DNA of 50,631 nucleotides from an uncultured Clostridia bacterium (GCA_947174415.1 CAMWIW010000013.1:1-50631); one strand, 5' to 3'. Counted from the first letter of the stretch, positions 16,958 to 26,641 are shown. Numbers and translations: made by a program. Notes: generated from the sequence alone by a model not told the origin.

Positions 16958-18478
16958 ATGAAGAACAATATTTACCGTTCTGCCGCACAAGTTACGGCGT
17001 TTTCCACAGTAGAAAAAGGGCTTAGCTTTATTTACAGAATAATTCTGACGCGGATAATAGGCGCGGAAGGCATAGGAATTTATCAGATATGCCTTACCGT
17101 TTTTTCGGTATTTTTAACGGTTGCGTCAAGCGGAATTCCCGTAACAGTTTCGCGCCTTATGGCAAAGTCTAACGCTAAAAACGATATTTCGGGCAAGCAC
17201 GCCGCGGTAACTGCGGGCATTATTTGCACTTTGGCTGTAACTATCCCTATCGCTCTTATTTTATTCTTTGGCAGATACGCGTTCGGATTTTTATTTTCGG
17301 ACGAGCGTTGTATACAGATTTTTATAATTTTATTGCCCGGACTTGTTATCACTTCCGTTTACGCGGTAATACGCGGGTCTTTTTGGGGCAATAAGCAATT
17401 TTTGCCTTATTCGGTAATAGAACTCGTAGAAGACGCGATAATGGTATTTGCGGGCATTGCGTTAATCTGGGGAGTTGCCGACCCCGTAATTGGCGCAAGA
17501 AACGCGATTTACGCCGTACTTATCTCTTACTGCTTCTCTTTTGCGGCTTCTCTTTTCTGGTATTTCAAGAAGGGCGGAAAATTCGTAAACCCCAAAAGAC
17601 AGTTAAAACCTCTTCTTTCCTCCGCAACGCCTATTACGGCTATGCGCACGGCAACTTCGCTCTTAAACTCCGCAGTGTCGGTGCTTATGCCCGCCCTGCT
17701 TATCAGCGCGTGCGGTTACAGCAGCTCGGAGGCGTTAAGCATTTACGGTGTGGCTATGGGTATGGCAGTACCCCTATTATTCACACCAAGTGCTCTGATA
17801 GGCTCTATTGCCGTAGTCGTTGCGCCCGAACTCTCTGAAAATTATTACAGAAAGAGAGAAAAAGCCGTCCGCTACGACGTGGAAAAGACCGTTAAAGCGG
17901 CTATATTTATTGCAACGGTGCTTATACCCGTACTTTTCGTTCTCGGAAACGCGATAAGCGTATTCCTGTTTGATAACGAGTTCTGCGGCGAGCTTGTGCG
18001 CAACTGTTCGTTTATAGTCCTGCCGCTGTGCATATCTATGATAACCAACACGATTTTGAACAGTATGAACTGCGAAAAACGCACGCTTTTAAACTTCTGT
18101 ATCGGCGCTGTGGCTATGATTTGCTCGGTACTCTTTTTGACGCGTTACCTCGGCGTATACGCTTACGCTTTGGGGCTTGCGTTAAGTCAGCTTATATGCG
18201 CCGCGTTGAACCTGCACCTTCTGAGAAAGAAATGCGCCGGCATAGCGTATATGAAATACACTCTGCACAGTATTCTCGTAGTGGTTGCGGCTTGCCTGTT
18301 CGGTTGGCTATTGAACGGAATAATTTCACACTATCTTGCACCAGTGTGGCAAATAGTTATCTGCGGACCGCTGATTTTGGGCTTTACGCTTGCGGCGCAA
18401 TACTGTCTCGAAATGGTTTCTTCCCGCCCCTTCAAAAAACTGTTTGCAAAGAACAAAAAGAAAAAATCGCAGGCTTAA
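16958..18478 (+). CDS. SpoVB/MurJ-type polysaccharide flippase (MATE/MOP superfamily)
   Basis: This 506-residue integral membrane protein has about 14 hydrophobic helices. It begins MKNNIYRSAAQVTAFSTVEK, and IYRIILTRIIGAEGIGIYQI is typical of the SpoVB/YkvU group, which moves lipid-linked sugars across the membrane during cortex formation. The ATG at 16958 is preferred over the TTG at 16952. There is no Shine-Dalgarno site, and a TAGAAT -10 box lies 7 bp upstream, so the mRNA is probably leaderless. A cross-shaped terminator follows. Confidence 0.9.
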   Translation: MKNNIYRSAAQVTAFSTVEKGLSFIYRIILTRIIGAEGIGIYQICLTVFSVFLTVASSGIPVTVSRLMAKSNAKNDISGKHAAVTAGIICTLAVTIPIALILFFGRYAFGFLFSDERCIQIFIILLPGLVITSVYAVIRGSFWGNKQFLPYSVIELVEDAIMVFAGIALIWGVADPVIGARNAIYAVLISYCFSFAASLFWYFKKGGKFVNPKRQLKPLLSSATPITAMRTATSLLNSAVSVLMPALLISACGYSSSEALSIYGVAMGMAVPLLFTPSALIGSIAVVVAPELSENYYRKREKAVRYDVEKTVKAAIFIATVLIPVLFVLGNAISVFLFDNEFCGELVRNCSFIVLPLCISMITNTILNSMNCEKRTLLNFCIGAVAMICSVLFLTRYLGVYAYALGLALSQLICAALNLHLLRKKCAGIAYMKYTLHSILVVVAACLFGWLLNGIISHYLAPVWQIVICGPLILGFTLAAQYCLEMVSSRPFKKLFAKNKKKKSQA

Positions 18479-18543
18479 AGCCGTTACGAAAAAACAGCGC
18501 GGATTTTTCGCAGTTCCCATAGGGAGTTTTTCCACATAAGTAT

Positions 18544-18580
18544 AGCGCACTATACCTTGCAAGCAAGGCTGTGCGCTTTT
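18544..18580 (+). terminator. two-stem terminator after the flippase gene
   Basis: The outer stem AGCGCAC/GTGCGCT encloses an inner stem CCTTGC/GCAAGG and is followed by TTTTACTTT. Confidence 0.75.
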
Positions 18581-18582
18581 AC

Positions 18583-18611
18583 TTTACTTGTTCATTTAAT
18601 TGTTGTATAAT
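18583..18611 (+). promoter_or_regulatory. promoter of the small zinc-ribbon gene
   Basis: TTTACT (18583-18588), 17-bp spacer, perfect TATAAT (18606-18611). Confidence 0.65.
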
Positions 18612-18649
18612 AATAGAGCGATAAACAGTAATTTAGCGAGGTGAAAATT

Positions 18650-18862
18650 ATGAAAAACACGGGCAGTTGTCCTAAATGTAAGTCTACAAATATTTTCATA
18701 TATGAAAGTCCGATATTTGATGGAGGTCGCATAGCTACGGTTTTTAATCCTGTAATCAAAATATCTACATTTAAGAGTGCAAGTAGCACCAGATATATAT
18801 GTCGTGATTGCGGTTATTCGGAATTGTATTTTGACACAACAAATCTAAAAAAGAACAACTAA
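18650..18862 (+). CDS. small zinc-ribbon protein, unknown function
   Basis: The product has 70 residues from the ATG at 18650, which has GAGGTG 6 nt upstream. Two Cys pairs, CPKCKS near the N-terminus and CRDCGYSE near the C-terminus, form a zinc ribbon with about 40 residues between. The second half (ICRDCGYSELYFD) resembles nucleic-acid-binding ribbons. It stands alone between its own promoter and a strong terminator. Confidence 0.8.
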   Translation: MKNTGSCPKCKSTNIFIYESPIFDGGRIATVFNPVIKISTFKSASSTRYICRDCGYSELYFDTTNLKKNN

Positions 18863-18895
18863 ATTTCAATTTAGCTTACTTAATTACAAGCAAAA

Positions 18896-18929
18896 AGAAC
18901 TATCGAACAATTTGTTCGATAGTTCTTTA
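18896..18929. terminator. bidirectional terminator
   Basis: The 13-bp stem AGAACTATCGAAC pairs around AATTT and is followed by TTT. It separates the zinc-ribbon gene from the TauE pair. Confidence 0.85.
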
Positions 18930-18985
18930 TCGTTATTTGTTTTTTCATTCCCTATGGGAATTGTGCTTTACCGCGCTGTTTTATT

Positions 18986-19357
18986 TTACCGCTTTGCGGT
19001 AAGTTTTATCGACATAAGACCCTTTATTGCCAAAGCAATCAAAAACGCGCCGAATAATTTTCTTAAAACTACGGCGGGTAGAACGACCGCGATAAGTCCG
19101 CCCGCGACAGACGTTAACACGGCGGGGATAATTACGCTCCATACGCCGTCGGTCTTTAAAAGACCGCGTTCCTTATGTGCCTTTAAAGAAAAAGCCGCCA
19201 TAGGCAGAAACGCGATTAAATTGGTTGCTTGCGCTATATGCTGTTCAACGCCCAAAATTACGGTAAGCGCGGGGATTAATATAGTGCCGCCTCCCATACC
19301 CATACCGCCGAGCATACCCGATAAAAATCCGGCGAGAAGATAAAGAATGAAACTCAT
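18986..19357 (-). CDS. TauE/SafE-type membrane permease, second half-size subunit
   Basis: This 123-residue protein has about four helices and a glycine-rich first loop (SGMLGGMGMGGGTILIPAL) and QATNLIAFLPMAAFS, the TauE/SafE repeat signature. It is half the usual size. The other half is encoded immediately upstream with a 4-nt overlap, so the two probably act as a heterodimer. The family exports sulfite, sulfonates and related anions; the actual substrate is unknown. Confidence 0.88.
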   Translation of the reverse strand: MSFILYLLAGFLSGMLGGMGMGGGTILIPALTVILGVEQHIAQATNLIAFLPMAAFSLKAHKERGLLKTDGVWSVIIPAVLTSVAGGLIAVVLPAVVLRKLFGAFLIALAIKGLMSIKLTAKR

Positions 19358-19713
19358 ATTAACATTCTTACCCCCGCGACGAGCATTACGGCTATAAACA
19401 CTGCGTTTACTATAAATTCGGGCAGTTTGTTTAACAGAAACGCCCCCAGAAGCCCGCCTGCGACAGAGCCTATCGCGGCGGGAATTACAACGTCGGCGGC
19501 GAAATATCCGTTAACGATATAAGTTATCGCGCTTGCGGCGCACACGGGCGCTATGACTAAAATTGCCGTTGCGTGAGCGTTCTTTTCCTCATAGCCAAGC
19601 ATATTTTTCAATAGCGGCACGACGACCATTCCGCCTCCGCCGCCGAACAAGCCGTTTACCGCGCCCGTCATTAGCCCCGTAAATATTCCTTTAAACGATT
19701 TTTTCTTCAACAT
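19354..19713 (-). CDS. TauE/SafE-type membrane permease, first half-size subunit
   Basis: This 119-residue protein contains GAVNGLFGGGGGMVVVPLL and HATAILVIAPVCAASA, the same repeat as its partner, so the pair looks like one ancestral duplicated carrier kept as two chains. The stop overlaps the next start (ATGA), which couples translation. Confidence 0.88.
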   Translation of the reverse strand: MLKKKSFKGIFTGLMTGAVNGLFGGGGGMVVVPLLKNMLGYEEKNAHATAILVIAPVCAASAITYIVNGYFAADVVIPAAIGSVAGGLLGAFLLNKLPEFIVNAVFIAVMLVAGVRMLI

Positions 19714-19799
19714 TTTGCTCCGATACGAATTTTCCCGTTAACAGTTTTTGCAAAATTACCAAAATAATGAATTTTTTCTTGTTTTGGCGTAATAATTGC

Positions 19800-19828
19800 T
19801 TGATTATAATCTTTGATTATATTAAAAT
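19800..19828 (+). promoter_or_regulatory. promoter of the large surface-protein gene
   Basis: TTGATT (19800-19805), 17-bp spacer, TAAAAT (19823-19828). A leader of about 48 nt follows, with AGGAG before the ATG. Confidence 0.6.
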
Positions 19829-19882
19829 GTAAAGGTACGATTAAAAGGTTTTTAATATTTTAAAGAAAACCTCAGGAGTTAT

Positions 19883-22800
19883 ATGGCTAAAAATTACTCA
19901 AACAGAAACAGAAAAAGAAAGGCTTTGATAGCTATGCTTTGCGCGCTGTCCGTTACCTGTACGGGGCTTGCGGCTGCCTGCGCGCCCAATGAGGAAGACG
20001 AAACTTCTACTGCGGTTACCGCAAAGGAAGATACCCAGCTTTTAAAGAACGGCGACTTCGAGCACTTCGATATTCCCGACAAGGCTATTCACCTCATAAA
20101 GAACGTTAACGATTGGTCTCTCGGCGGGGATACCTCCGTTAAGTCAGGAATAATAGGCACTTCCAAAGACGACTGGGACAAGCTCACTTCAAGCGAACTT
20201 GCGGACAAGCTCGACTATAATAACGACTTGTCTACCGACAACGAAGAATACGTGAACTACAACTCTATGCGTTCACGCGATATTCTTTACAAGGATACCT
20301 ACGCCGCTACTTTCGACGGTTCGGACTCGGCCAAAAATTTCAAATGGGTTACCGAGCACAAGGATAAAAACGGCAACGTTGGCTTTGAGGGATACTTCGG
20401 AATAGAAGGCGACGACGAAAACGGTTATTATTATAACGGCGAAAAAGTTTATAAAGAAACTTTGACCGACGATAACAATAACGAATACGTCGATTTCTAT
20501 TACGAAAAAGACAGCACGCCCGTAAGAAAAACTCTTATCTCCAACCCCGGCACGCATTGGGGCGACTTTAAAGAAGAAAACGGAGAGTATTACTTCGGAA
20601 GCCAAAAGGCGTACAAGGACGATAACGGCAACTATTTCCTTGACGACAAAAAGGAAACGCAGCCTGTCGGCAACGTGTTGATGATACACAACGCGGGCAC
20701 GGATACTTTAAACAACGGACTTCACCAATACTATTCCTCCACTTCCGTTACGCTCGAAGCGCAGACCTCGGCGGAAATATCCGTTTGGGTTAAGACTTCG
20801 GACTTGAAATTCAACAAGGGCTATGCGGCCGACGCGGACGAAGAAGACAAAGGCGCGTATATCGAAGTCGTTCAGACCGTTTCGGGAACGACTATCGACT
20901 CATTCCAAATTAAAGCCATCAACACCCAGAAAATTATTGCGGGCGCGGAAGAGAGCGGCTATACGACTACCGAGAGCAATGGCTGGCTGCAATACACGAT
21001 TTACGTTAACGCCTGCGACTTTGCAACGAGCACGATACAGTTAAGGCTCGGCTTGGGTAATTCCGAAAACGACGAAAAGGTTACGGGCTACGCTTTCTTC
21101 GACGACGTTCAGGTAACGAAATACCGCGACCTCACCGACGAGAAATGCTCTTACAGCGACGAAATCGCACAGACCATAAAAACCAACAAGACGAGTTGCA
21201 CGCTTACTTCCGAAGAAGACGAAAAGATTTTCTACGCTGACGCTTCCTCGGTTGAGCAGTCCGCAAGACACGCTTACGACTTCCACTACCTTATCGACCT
21301 TGCGTCTGAAACGGGAATGGGCGCAAATTATAAGGCGATTGCGTTTGACCAGAGCGTTAAAGTAGGATTGACCACCGAAAAAGACAGCAAGGGCACGGAA
21401 TACGCAGCGGCTTTGACAAACGGCGCAAATATAAGCGGCGTAAGCACGAAAGACCAAACCGGCAATTCGTTAAATCTTCCTAAGGACGTAAAAGAACGCC
21501 CCACCGCTAACGACGTTATAACGGTATTCGGCAAAGACAAAACCTTCGGCGCAGCCGATTTTAACGGTGAAAACTTTTCAACTCTTTTAAATAACCTTAC
21601 TGGCGAGAAAGGCGCGCATAATTTGCCCGCTGCCGACGGCGGCAATACGCTCGTTATGTTCTCCGCTTGGGGCGCTCCCTACACCGCCACGATTTCGAAC
21701 AGTGCGTTTACCTTCGATAGAAAAGACGAGTATCTGTTGGTATCGTTCTGGGTTAAGACGAGCGATATGAACGGCGGCACGGCGGCAACCGTAAAGATTT
21801 ACGAGCTTGACGACAACGGCGAAGTAAACGAAAACAGCGTTCAGACGCTGACCGTTGACACGACGGGCAACACCACCGACTTCGAGAACGAAAAAGATAT
21901 TTATAACGGTTGGGTACAGTGCTTCGTATTCGTAAAGAACGGATTAAACGATAAGGACGAGAACGGCGATTATATCAATAAAACGTTCTATATGGATTTC
22001 TCGTTCGGCACGACTTCCGTAATGTCCGCAACTTCTTTCGACAGCGGTTATGCGGCTATTGCAAATTTGCAGACGCTTGAAATTGACGAAGACATTTATA
22101 ACCTTGCAACCTCAAGCTCTACCACCGCTTTATTCTCGTTTGCTTCCGAAAGCGAAAAAGAAGGCGGCACACCTATTGACGAGGCAACGGGAAATTACGA
22201 CGTTAACGACGGCATTGCCGTGCCTGACAGCTACACGGGCGTAAACGGCGCAAACGTTTTGGGTAGTCTTAAAGATAAAGACGCGGACGCTTTCGCGGGA
22301 CTTATAAACAGGGACGTTTTCAACGACAGCGAGTCCGTAATGACCCCTGAGGAAAAAGACAGAATTTTAAAGAGCTTTATCAGCAGCGCAACCAACTGGA
22401 ACGACGTATTCGGTAGCAACTGCTATCAGCCGCTTATAATTATCAATAATTTAAGAGAATACGCAGTTAAAGCCGACGCTAACGCTGAAAACTTTACAGA
22501 TTATCTCATTAAAGACGACGACGGCAACTTCAAGGAAGTTCCCGAAGGCGCAAAATTCGAAGATTACGACACTTACTACACTTATAAAGACGTTGCAAAC
22601 TACGGCTTTATCGGTGAAAGCAAAACCGTTTCTTCGACGGGTAGAGAAGTAATCGGCGTACGCGTTAAAGTAACGGGCGACGCGGTGGCTTATATCTATC
22701 TTATCGACGACGACACGGACGAAGTGCTTAACTTCACCACCCCTTCCTATACCTTCTGGTACGACGAAGAGGGCAACGTGCTTGACGAAGAGCTTGACGA

Positions 22801-24265
22801 AGATTGGAAACAGGCAGAACATCTCCACCACATCGTATACACCTTGCGTGATGACGGACTTTACGACGGTGAGGACGGTAAGGTTTATGCAAACCTTTAC
22901 AATTTGGTTAAATCGTATAAAGACAGCAAGTACGAGCATAACGAATTTTACGAACGCTTCGAAGACAACGGCGTAGTTACGTTTGAAACTATTTCCTTCG
23001 ACGATTTGAAGGACGGCGAAACTTATTATTCTAAGAACAGTAACGGACAGTTTACGGTTGCAGACCACTACCTTTGCAGCACGGACGGCACTAACGTTTA
23101 CGAATATATCGACGGAAAGTATTATTACGTTGAGATAACCACTACCGACGATACGACCACCGAGGTTACAAACCTCGAGCGGGAAGTAACTAACTTTGAC
23201 GCGAAATATGCAAGATATTCTTACCCTGAAATCAACAAGGAGCTTTTAGTTACCGTTGACGCAAACGACTGCAGAGATTTGGGCGACGAAAACGGTTGGG
23301 TAACGGTTAACTTCGTAGTTACTGCTGGCAGCGAAGACAAGAATTATCACCTTGAGCTTTGGAGCGGCGACAGGAACGAAACGGGCGTTGAGGGCGGCAC
23401 GTACGCTAACGGCGCTGTTGCATTCGATTACAGCCACGCACCCGTTGCCGAAGACCGTATCACCGATTACGAAGCTGAAATCGTAAACGCTTACAACAGA
23501 GCAATAATGGCTGTTGACCCCGAATTGCTTGCAGGAGTTACGGGAACTAAAGAGAATATCGCTTCCTACGAAAAACTTCTTGAAGGTCTTACGGACGCGC
23601 AGAGAACGGCAATCGAAGCAAAAATGGTTGAGCTCGGTTACGCCGAAAATTCGTTCGAGGCAAGCTACTATACCTTCACCTTCTACGATTCGTCGGCATA
23701 CGTTCCTTTCAACGCAGAGACCGCGGGCGACGGTGAAACGGGTTACAACTACGACCCTTCGTTATTCAACGAACAGCTTGCTTATCTGAGATTCGAGGAC
23801 ACGTCCAGAAACGAAAAGAACGTTTTCGTTGACTACTCCGCAGTTGACCAAAGCATATCCAAAAACACGGTTGCGGACGACGACGATACCGAGGAAGAAG
23901 ATACGACCAACTCCACCGAGTTAGGACTTTATATCTCCTCTATCGTTCTCGTAGTAGTTCTGCTTATTACCCTTATATCTATTCTTGTAACTCAATACGT
24001 GAGAAAATTAAGAAAAGCTAAGGGCGCTAAGAACTCAAACAAGAACGTTTACCGTAAGCGCGACAGATACGTTAAAAAGCTTCACCTTGTTAAGGACGAA
24101 ATCGTTGAACCCGAAACCTCAGACAACGGCGAAGTACCCGCGGAAACCGTACCCGAGGCTGAACCCGAGGTAACGGAACTTCCCGAGGAAACGACCGAAA
24201 CGACTTCCGACGAAACAACAGAGGCAACCGAAGAAAATTCTTCCGACGAAGATAACAAAGAATAA
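19883..24265 (+). CDS. large membrane-anchored surface protein with jelly-roll-like modules
   Basis: This 1460-residue protein has an N-terminal signal (basic head, hydrophobic core ending LAAACAP, an imperfect lipobox). One C-terminal membrane helix (about 1348-1372) follows, then a basic stop-transfer stretch and an acidic Glu/Thr-rich cytoplasmic tail. The outer part repeats a pattern of SVWVKTSD or SFWVKTSD (about 295 and 617), then GW(L/V)Q, then an Ala-rich strand before an Asp, as in carbohydrate-binding jelly-roll modules (CBM4/9 type). A third, divergent copy starts near 920. The text NGDFEHFD after the signal is also typical of such proteins. Asp, Asn, Tyr and Glu are abundant. No enzyme motif was found. 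AGGAG lies 5 nt before the ATG. Confidence 0.85.
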   Translation: MAKNYSNRNRKRKALIAMLCALSVTCTGLAAACAPNEEDETSTAVTAKEDTQLLKNGDFEHFDIPDKAIHLIKNVNDWSLGGDTSVKSGIIGTSKDDWDKLTSSELADKLDYNNDLSTDNEEYVNYNSMRSRDILYKDTYAATFDGSDSAKNFKWVTEHKDKNGNVGFEGYFGIEGDDENGYYYNGEKVYKETLTDDNNNEYVDFYYEKDSTPVRKTLISNPGTHWGDFKEENGEYYFGSQKAYKDDNGNYFLDDKKETQPVGNVLMIHNAGTDTLNNGLHQYYSSTSVTLEAQTSAEISVWVKTSDLKFNKGYAADADEEDKGAYIEVVQTVSGTTIDSFQIKAINTQKIIAGAEESGYTTTESNGWLQYTIYVNACDFATSTIQLRLGLGNSENDEKVTGYAFFDDVQVTKYRDLTDEKCSYSDEIAQTIKTNKTSCTLTSEEDEKIFYADASSVEQSARHAYDFHYLIDLASETGMGANYKAIAFDQSVKVGLTTEKDSKGTEYAAALTNGANISGVSTKDQTGNSLNLPKDVKERPTANDVITVFGKDKTFGAADFNGENFSTLLNNLTGEKGAHNLPAADGGNTLVMFSAWGAPYTATISNSAFTFDRKDEYLLVSFWVKTSDMNGGTAATVKIYELDDNGEVNENSVQTLTVDTTGNTTDFENEKDIYNGWVQCFVFVKNGLNDKDENGDYINKTFYMDFSFGTTSVMSATSFDSGYAAIANLQTLEIDEDIYNLATSSSTTALFSFASESEKEGGTPIDEATGNYDVNDGIAVPDSYTGVNGANVLGSLKDKDADAFAGLINRDVFNDSESVMTPEEKDRILKSFISSATNWNDVFGSNCYQPLIIINNLREYAVKADANAENFTDYLIKDDDGNFKEVPEGAKFEDYDTYYTYKDVANYGFIGESKTVSSTGREVIGVRVKVTGDAVAYIYLIDDDTDEVLNFTTPSYTFWYDEEGNVLDEELDEDWKQAEHLHHIVYTLRDDGLYDGEDGKVYANLYNLVKSYKDSKYEHNEFYERFEDNGVVTFETISFDDLKDGETYYSKNSNGQFTVADHYLCSTDGTNVYEYIDGKYYYVEITTTDDTTTEVTNLEREVTNFDAKYARYSYPEINKELLVTVDANDCRDLGDENGWVTVNFVVTAGSEDKNYHLELWSGDRNETGVEGGTYANGAVAFDYSHAPVAEDRITDYEAEIVNAYNRAIMAVDPELLAGVTGTKENIASYEKLLEGLTDAQRTAIEAKMVELGYAENSFEASYYTFTFYDSSAYVPFNAETAGDGETGYNYDPSLFNEQLAYLRFEDTSRNEKNVFVDYSAVDQSISKNTVADDDDTEEEDTTNSTELGLYISSIVLVVVLLITLISILVTQYVRKLRKAKGAKNSNKNVYRKRDRYVKKLHLVKDEIVEPETSDNGEVPAETVPEAEPEVTELPEETTETTSDETTEATEENSSDEDNKE

Positions 24266-24280
24266 TTCTTCAAAACGAAC

Positions 24281-24313
24281 AATTCCCAGAGCGCGGTTGC
24301 GCTCTGGGAATTT
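24281..24313. terminator. terminator 1 after the surface-protein gene
   Basis: The 14-bp stem AATTCCCAGAGCGC pairs around a 4-nt loop; AT-rich flanks follow. Confidence 0.8.
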
Positions 24314-24322
24314 AAAATTTAA

Positions 24323-24356
24323 GCCGCCGCGCTGTTGCGCGGCGGCATTATTTTTT
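24323..24356. terminator. terminator 2, shared with the converging rRNA methyltransferase gene
   Basis: The stem GCCGCCGCGC pairs around TGTT and is followed on the plus strand by ATTATTTTTT. It is close in sequence to the hairpin at 8621-8645. Confidence 0.8.
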
Positions 24357-25611
24357 AAATTCTAAGTCCCTTAGGCAAATGATTTTTTGCAACGCCGTTC
24401 ACTGCTTTGCACCAGCCAAGCGGATAACGGTTAAAAGTAACCACCCGCCAACCGTTCTCTTCATTGCAGTCGAAAGTCAGCCCGCGCAAGTATTTTACGG
24501 CGGTTTCGGCATTCACTTCAAGCCCGTGAAATTCGTTCGGTTTCAAACTCATAGCAAGCGCGTGGGCGGGTTCGAAACGCCCGTTTTTAACTTCGCCTAT
24601 CTTCACGCCGGCTTTAAATTCTGCGGGGAAGTTATCTATTACGGAATAAACGCCGTCGCCTACCTTCACTACGTTTTTGAAATCAGCAAAGATAACTCCG
24701 TTTTTAAACTCGTCAAACTCTTTTCTGTCAGCCTTAACCGTTTTAAGGCGGAAATCTTCAGCGCGCTCACCCGCCGTTTTTTGAAGCACGGCGCAAAAAT
24801 GTCCCTCGCCCCTCATCTTATGCGGCAAAAGTTTTTTCATTTTTAATAGCTTGTACTCGGGGTGAAGACTTAAAAAATTTTCAATCTGCAACTCGTCTTC
24901 TTCGGGGGCAAAGGTGCAAGTCGAGTAAACAAGCCGCCCGCCGCCTGAAAGCATTTCATGCGCACTCTCTAATATCTTGGCTTGCCGAGCCGCACATGCC
25001 TGAACTGCTTTCAAACTCCACTCGCGTACAGCCGCTTCCTCTTTTTTAAACATTCCCTCACCCGAGCAAGGCGCGTCTACGAGAATTTTATCAAAGTAAT
25101 TTTTATAAAACGCGGCAAGATTTTCAGGGCTTTGGCAAGTTACTGCGGCGTTCTTTACGCCGAACCTTTCGATATTGCTCTTTAAAACGGTATAGCGTTT
25201 AAAATCGATTTCGTTCGCAACCAAAACGCCTTCACCCTGCATATACTGCGCTATTTGCGTAGACTTACCGCCGGGTGCGGCACAAAGGTCAAGTACGCGT
25301 TCTCCCGCTTTAATTTCAAGCTCGGGCACTGCGCACATTGCCGAAGGCTCTTGAACATAGTACAGTCCCGCCGCGTGATAAACCGTTTTGCCTAAGCTTT
25401 CGCCTTTGGCGTAGAAACCGTTTTTCTCCCACACGGTTTTGCCGTCGAGTTCTACGGGCGCAAGCTTTTCAAAATCTTCGGTAGATAATTTAAGGGTATT
25501 CGCACGCACTCCCTTTTCGGCGGGACGGGCGTAACCCGATAAAAAATCTTCGTAATCCGCGCCCAACTCACCCTTCATTCTTTCGAGAAAATCTTTGGGT
25601 AAGTCAATCAT
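24355..25611 (-). CDS. rRNA cytosine-C5 methyltransferase, RsmF-like (NOL1/NOP2/Sun family)
   Basis: The product has 418 residues. The S-adenosylmethionine site is VLDLCAAPGGKSTQIA (about 106-121). The two catalytic Cys residues are in LVDAPCSGEGMF and VYSTCTFAPEE. The GEGMF form and a C-terminal PUA-like region (about 290-418) with HGLEVNAETAVKYLRG point to RsmF/YebU rather than RsmB. It modifies cytosine in 16S rRNA. It overlaps the upstream exonuclease gene by 8 nt. Confidence 0.92.
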   Translation of the reverse strand: MIDLPKDFLERMKGELGADYEDFLSGYARPAEKGVRANTLKLSTEDFEKLAPVELDGKTVWEKNGFYAKGESLGKTVYHAAGLYYVQEPSAMCAVPELEIKAGERVLDLCAAPGGKSTQIAQYMQGEGVLVANEIDFKRYTVLKSNIERFGVKNAAVTCQSPENLAAFYKNYFDKILVDAPCSGEGMFKKEEAAVREWSLKAVQACAARQAKILESAHEMLSGGGRLVYSTCTFAPEEDELQIENFLSLHPEYKLLKMKKLLPHKMRGEGHFCAVLQKTAGERAEDFRLKTVKADRKEFDEFKNGVIFADFKNVVKVGDGVYSVIDNFPAEFKAGVKIGEVKNGRFEPAHALAMSLKPNEFHGLEVNAETAVKYLRGLTFDCNEENGWRVVTFNRYPLGWCKAVNGVAKNHLPKGLRI

Positions 25612-26554
25612 TTATCAGCTCCTTAAACTGCGCAAGGCTTATTATAATCTTGCCCGCAGCTATTGCCTTTTTGGTGCGTTCGGTCTGGTCTCCGTCGTCT
25701 GCAACGTAGTGCGTACACTCTTCGACGTGCTGTTTATACGTTCCGCCCAAGTCGTATATTTTGTCCACAAAATCCAGAGAAACGGTAATATCGTCCTCGA
25801 TACCGCGCGAAAAATTGAATTTTTTGCCCGTGAGCGCGCCTTTCTTTTTTACGCGCTTTCTCGTAAGATTGTTGTTGAATTTTATGCGCTTTTCCGCCCG
25901 CTCCTGCTTTTCCTTATTTTTTGCCTGCCTGAATTTTTTAAGACCCGTACACTGCGGCGGAGTTACGGTATAATTTGAAATTTTGCCCGCGGTAAAGCCC
26001 AAAAGGGACGCAAGCCCGAAGAAATCGCAGCAGTGTTTTTTGCACATTGCCTCAACGACTTTCATGGTTGCATAGGCGTCGTCTGCGGCACGGTGGGGCG
26101 TAAACTCAACGCCAAGCTCTTCGGCTATGTATTCAAGTCCGAACTGACGGGTAAAATCGTTCTTTGCCGCCATAAAAAATAATTGGCTGTCCGCAAACTT
26201 GAAGTTGAACGACGGAAGCTTGAAACGCTTCGTTTCGAGGTTGAGATACTTTACGTCGTTTAAAACGGCGTGCCCGACCGCTACCGTGTTCTTATCCTCT
26301 AAAAGAGCCTTTATCTGCGGGTACACCGCGTTAAATTTGGGATATTTTTTGAACTCCTCGTAATTATACGGAAGCACTATGCCCTTGTCGCCCTTTCTGT
26401 CGGTAAGTTCGAACTTGCCTTTGGGGTTTATAAGAATATCCCGCTTCTCGAGAATATTGAATTGTTCGTCGCACAGGACGTATCCGAACGCACAGATTTT
26501 GGCGTAGGTTTTATGTACGCCCGCGCACTCTATATCAAAAAATACTAACTGCAT
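25604..26554 (-). CDS. DEDD 3'-5' exonuclease with C-terminal BRCT domain
   Basis: The product has 316 residues. The exonuclease domain (1-175) has motif I VFFDIEC, motif II VAVGHAVLNDVKYL, and motif III HRAADDAYAT. A basic linker (about 205-250) follows, then a BRCT-like segment ending EECTHYVADDGDQTERTKK, AGKIIISLAQF. DnaQ-type exonucleases with BRCT act in DNA repair or RNA trimming; the substrate is not certain. The -10 TATAAT lies 9 bp before the ATG (near-leaderless mRNA). Confidence 0.88.
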   Translation of the reverse strand: MQLVFFDIECAGVHKTYAKICAFGYVLCDEQFNILEKRDILINPKGKFELTDRKGDKGIVLPYNYEEFKKYPKFNAVYPQIKALLEDKNTVAVGHAVLNDVKYLNLETKRFKLPSFNFKFADSQLFFMAAKNDFTRQFGLEYIAEELGVEFTPHRAADDAYATMKVVEAMCKKHCCDFFGLASLLGFTAGKISNYTVTPPQCTGLKKFRQAKNKEKQERAEKRIKFNNNLTRKRVKKKGALTGKKFNFSRGIEDDITVSLDFVDKIYDLGGTYKQHVEECTHYVADDGDQTERTKKAIAAGKIIISLAQFKELIND

Positions 26555-26563
26555 ATATAATTT

Positions 26564-26592
26564 ATTATAGCATACGCATAAAGAAATATCAA
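26564..26592 (-). promoter_or_regulatory. near-leaderless promoter of the exonuclease gene
   Basis: TTGATA (26587-26592), 17-bp spacer, TATAAT (26564-26569), 9 bp to the ATG. It sits back to back with the promoter at 26603. Confidence 0.65.
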
Positions 26593-26602
26593 ACTGCGCG
26601 TA

Positions 26603-26631
26603 TTGACTTTTCAGAAGGATTATAATATAAT
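26603..26631 (+). promoter_or_regulatory. near-leaderless promoter of the GT-A-like gene
   Basis: TTGACT (26603-26608), 17-bp spacer, TATAAT (26626-26631), 10 bp to the ATG at 26642. Confidence 0.6.
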
Positions 26632-26641
26632 TTTAATACAT

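Noticed and set aside
19354-19357. Frameshift mutation splitting a full-length TauE gene
   Set aside because: Both halves have complete repeats, proper starts and a clean ATGA overlap, so a natural two-gene carrier is more likely than a recent break.
22451-23068. 205-codon minus-strand ORF inside the surface-protein gene
   Set aside because: Val/Phe-rich composition is the complement of Asp/Glu/Lys-rich coding; no ribosome-binding site.
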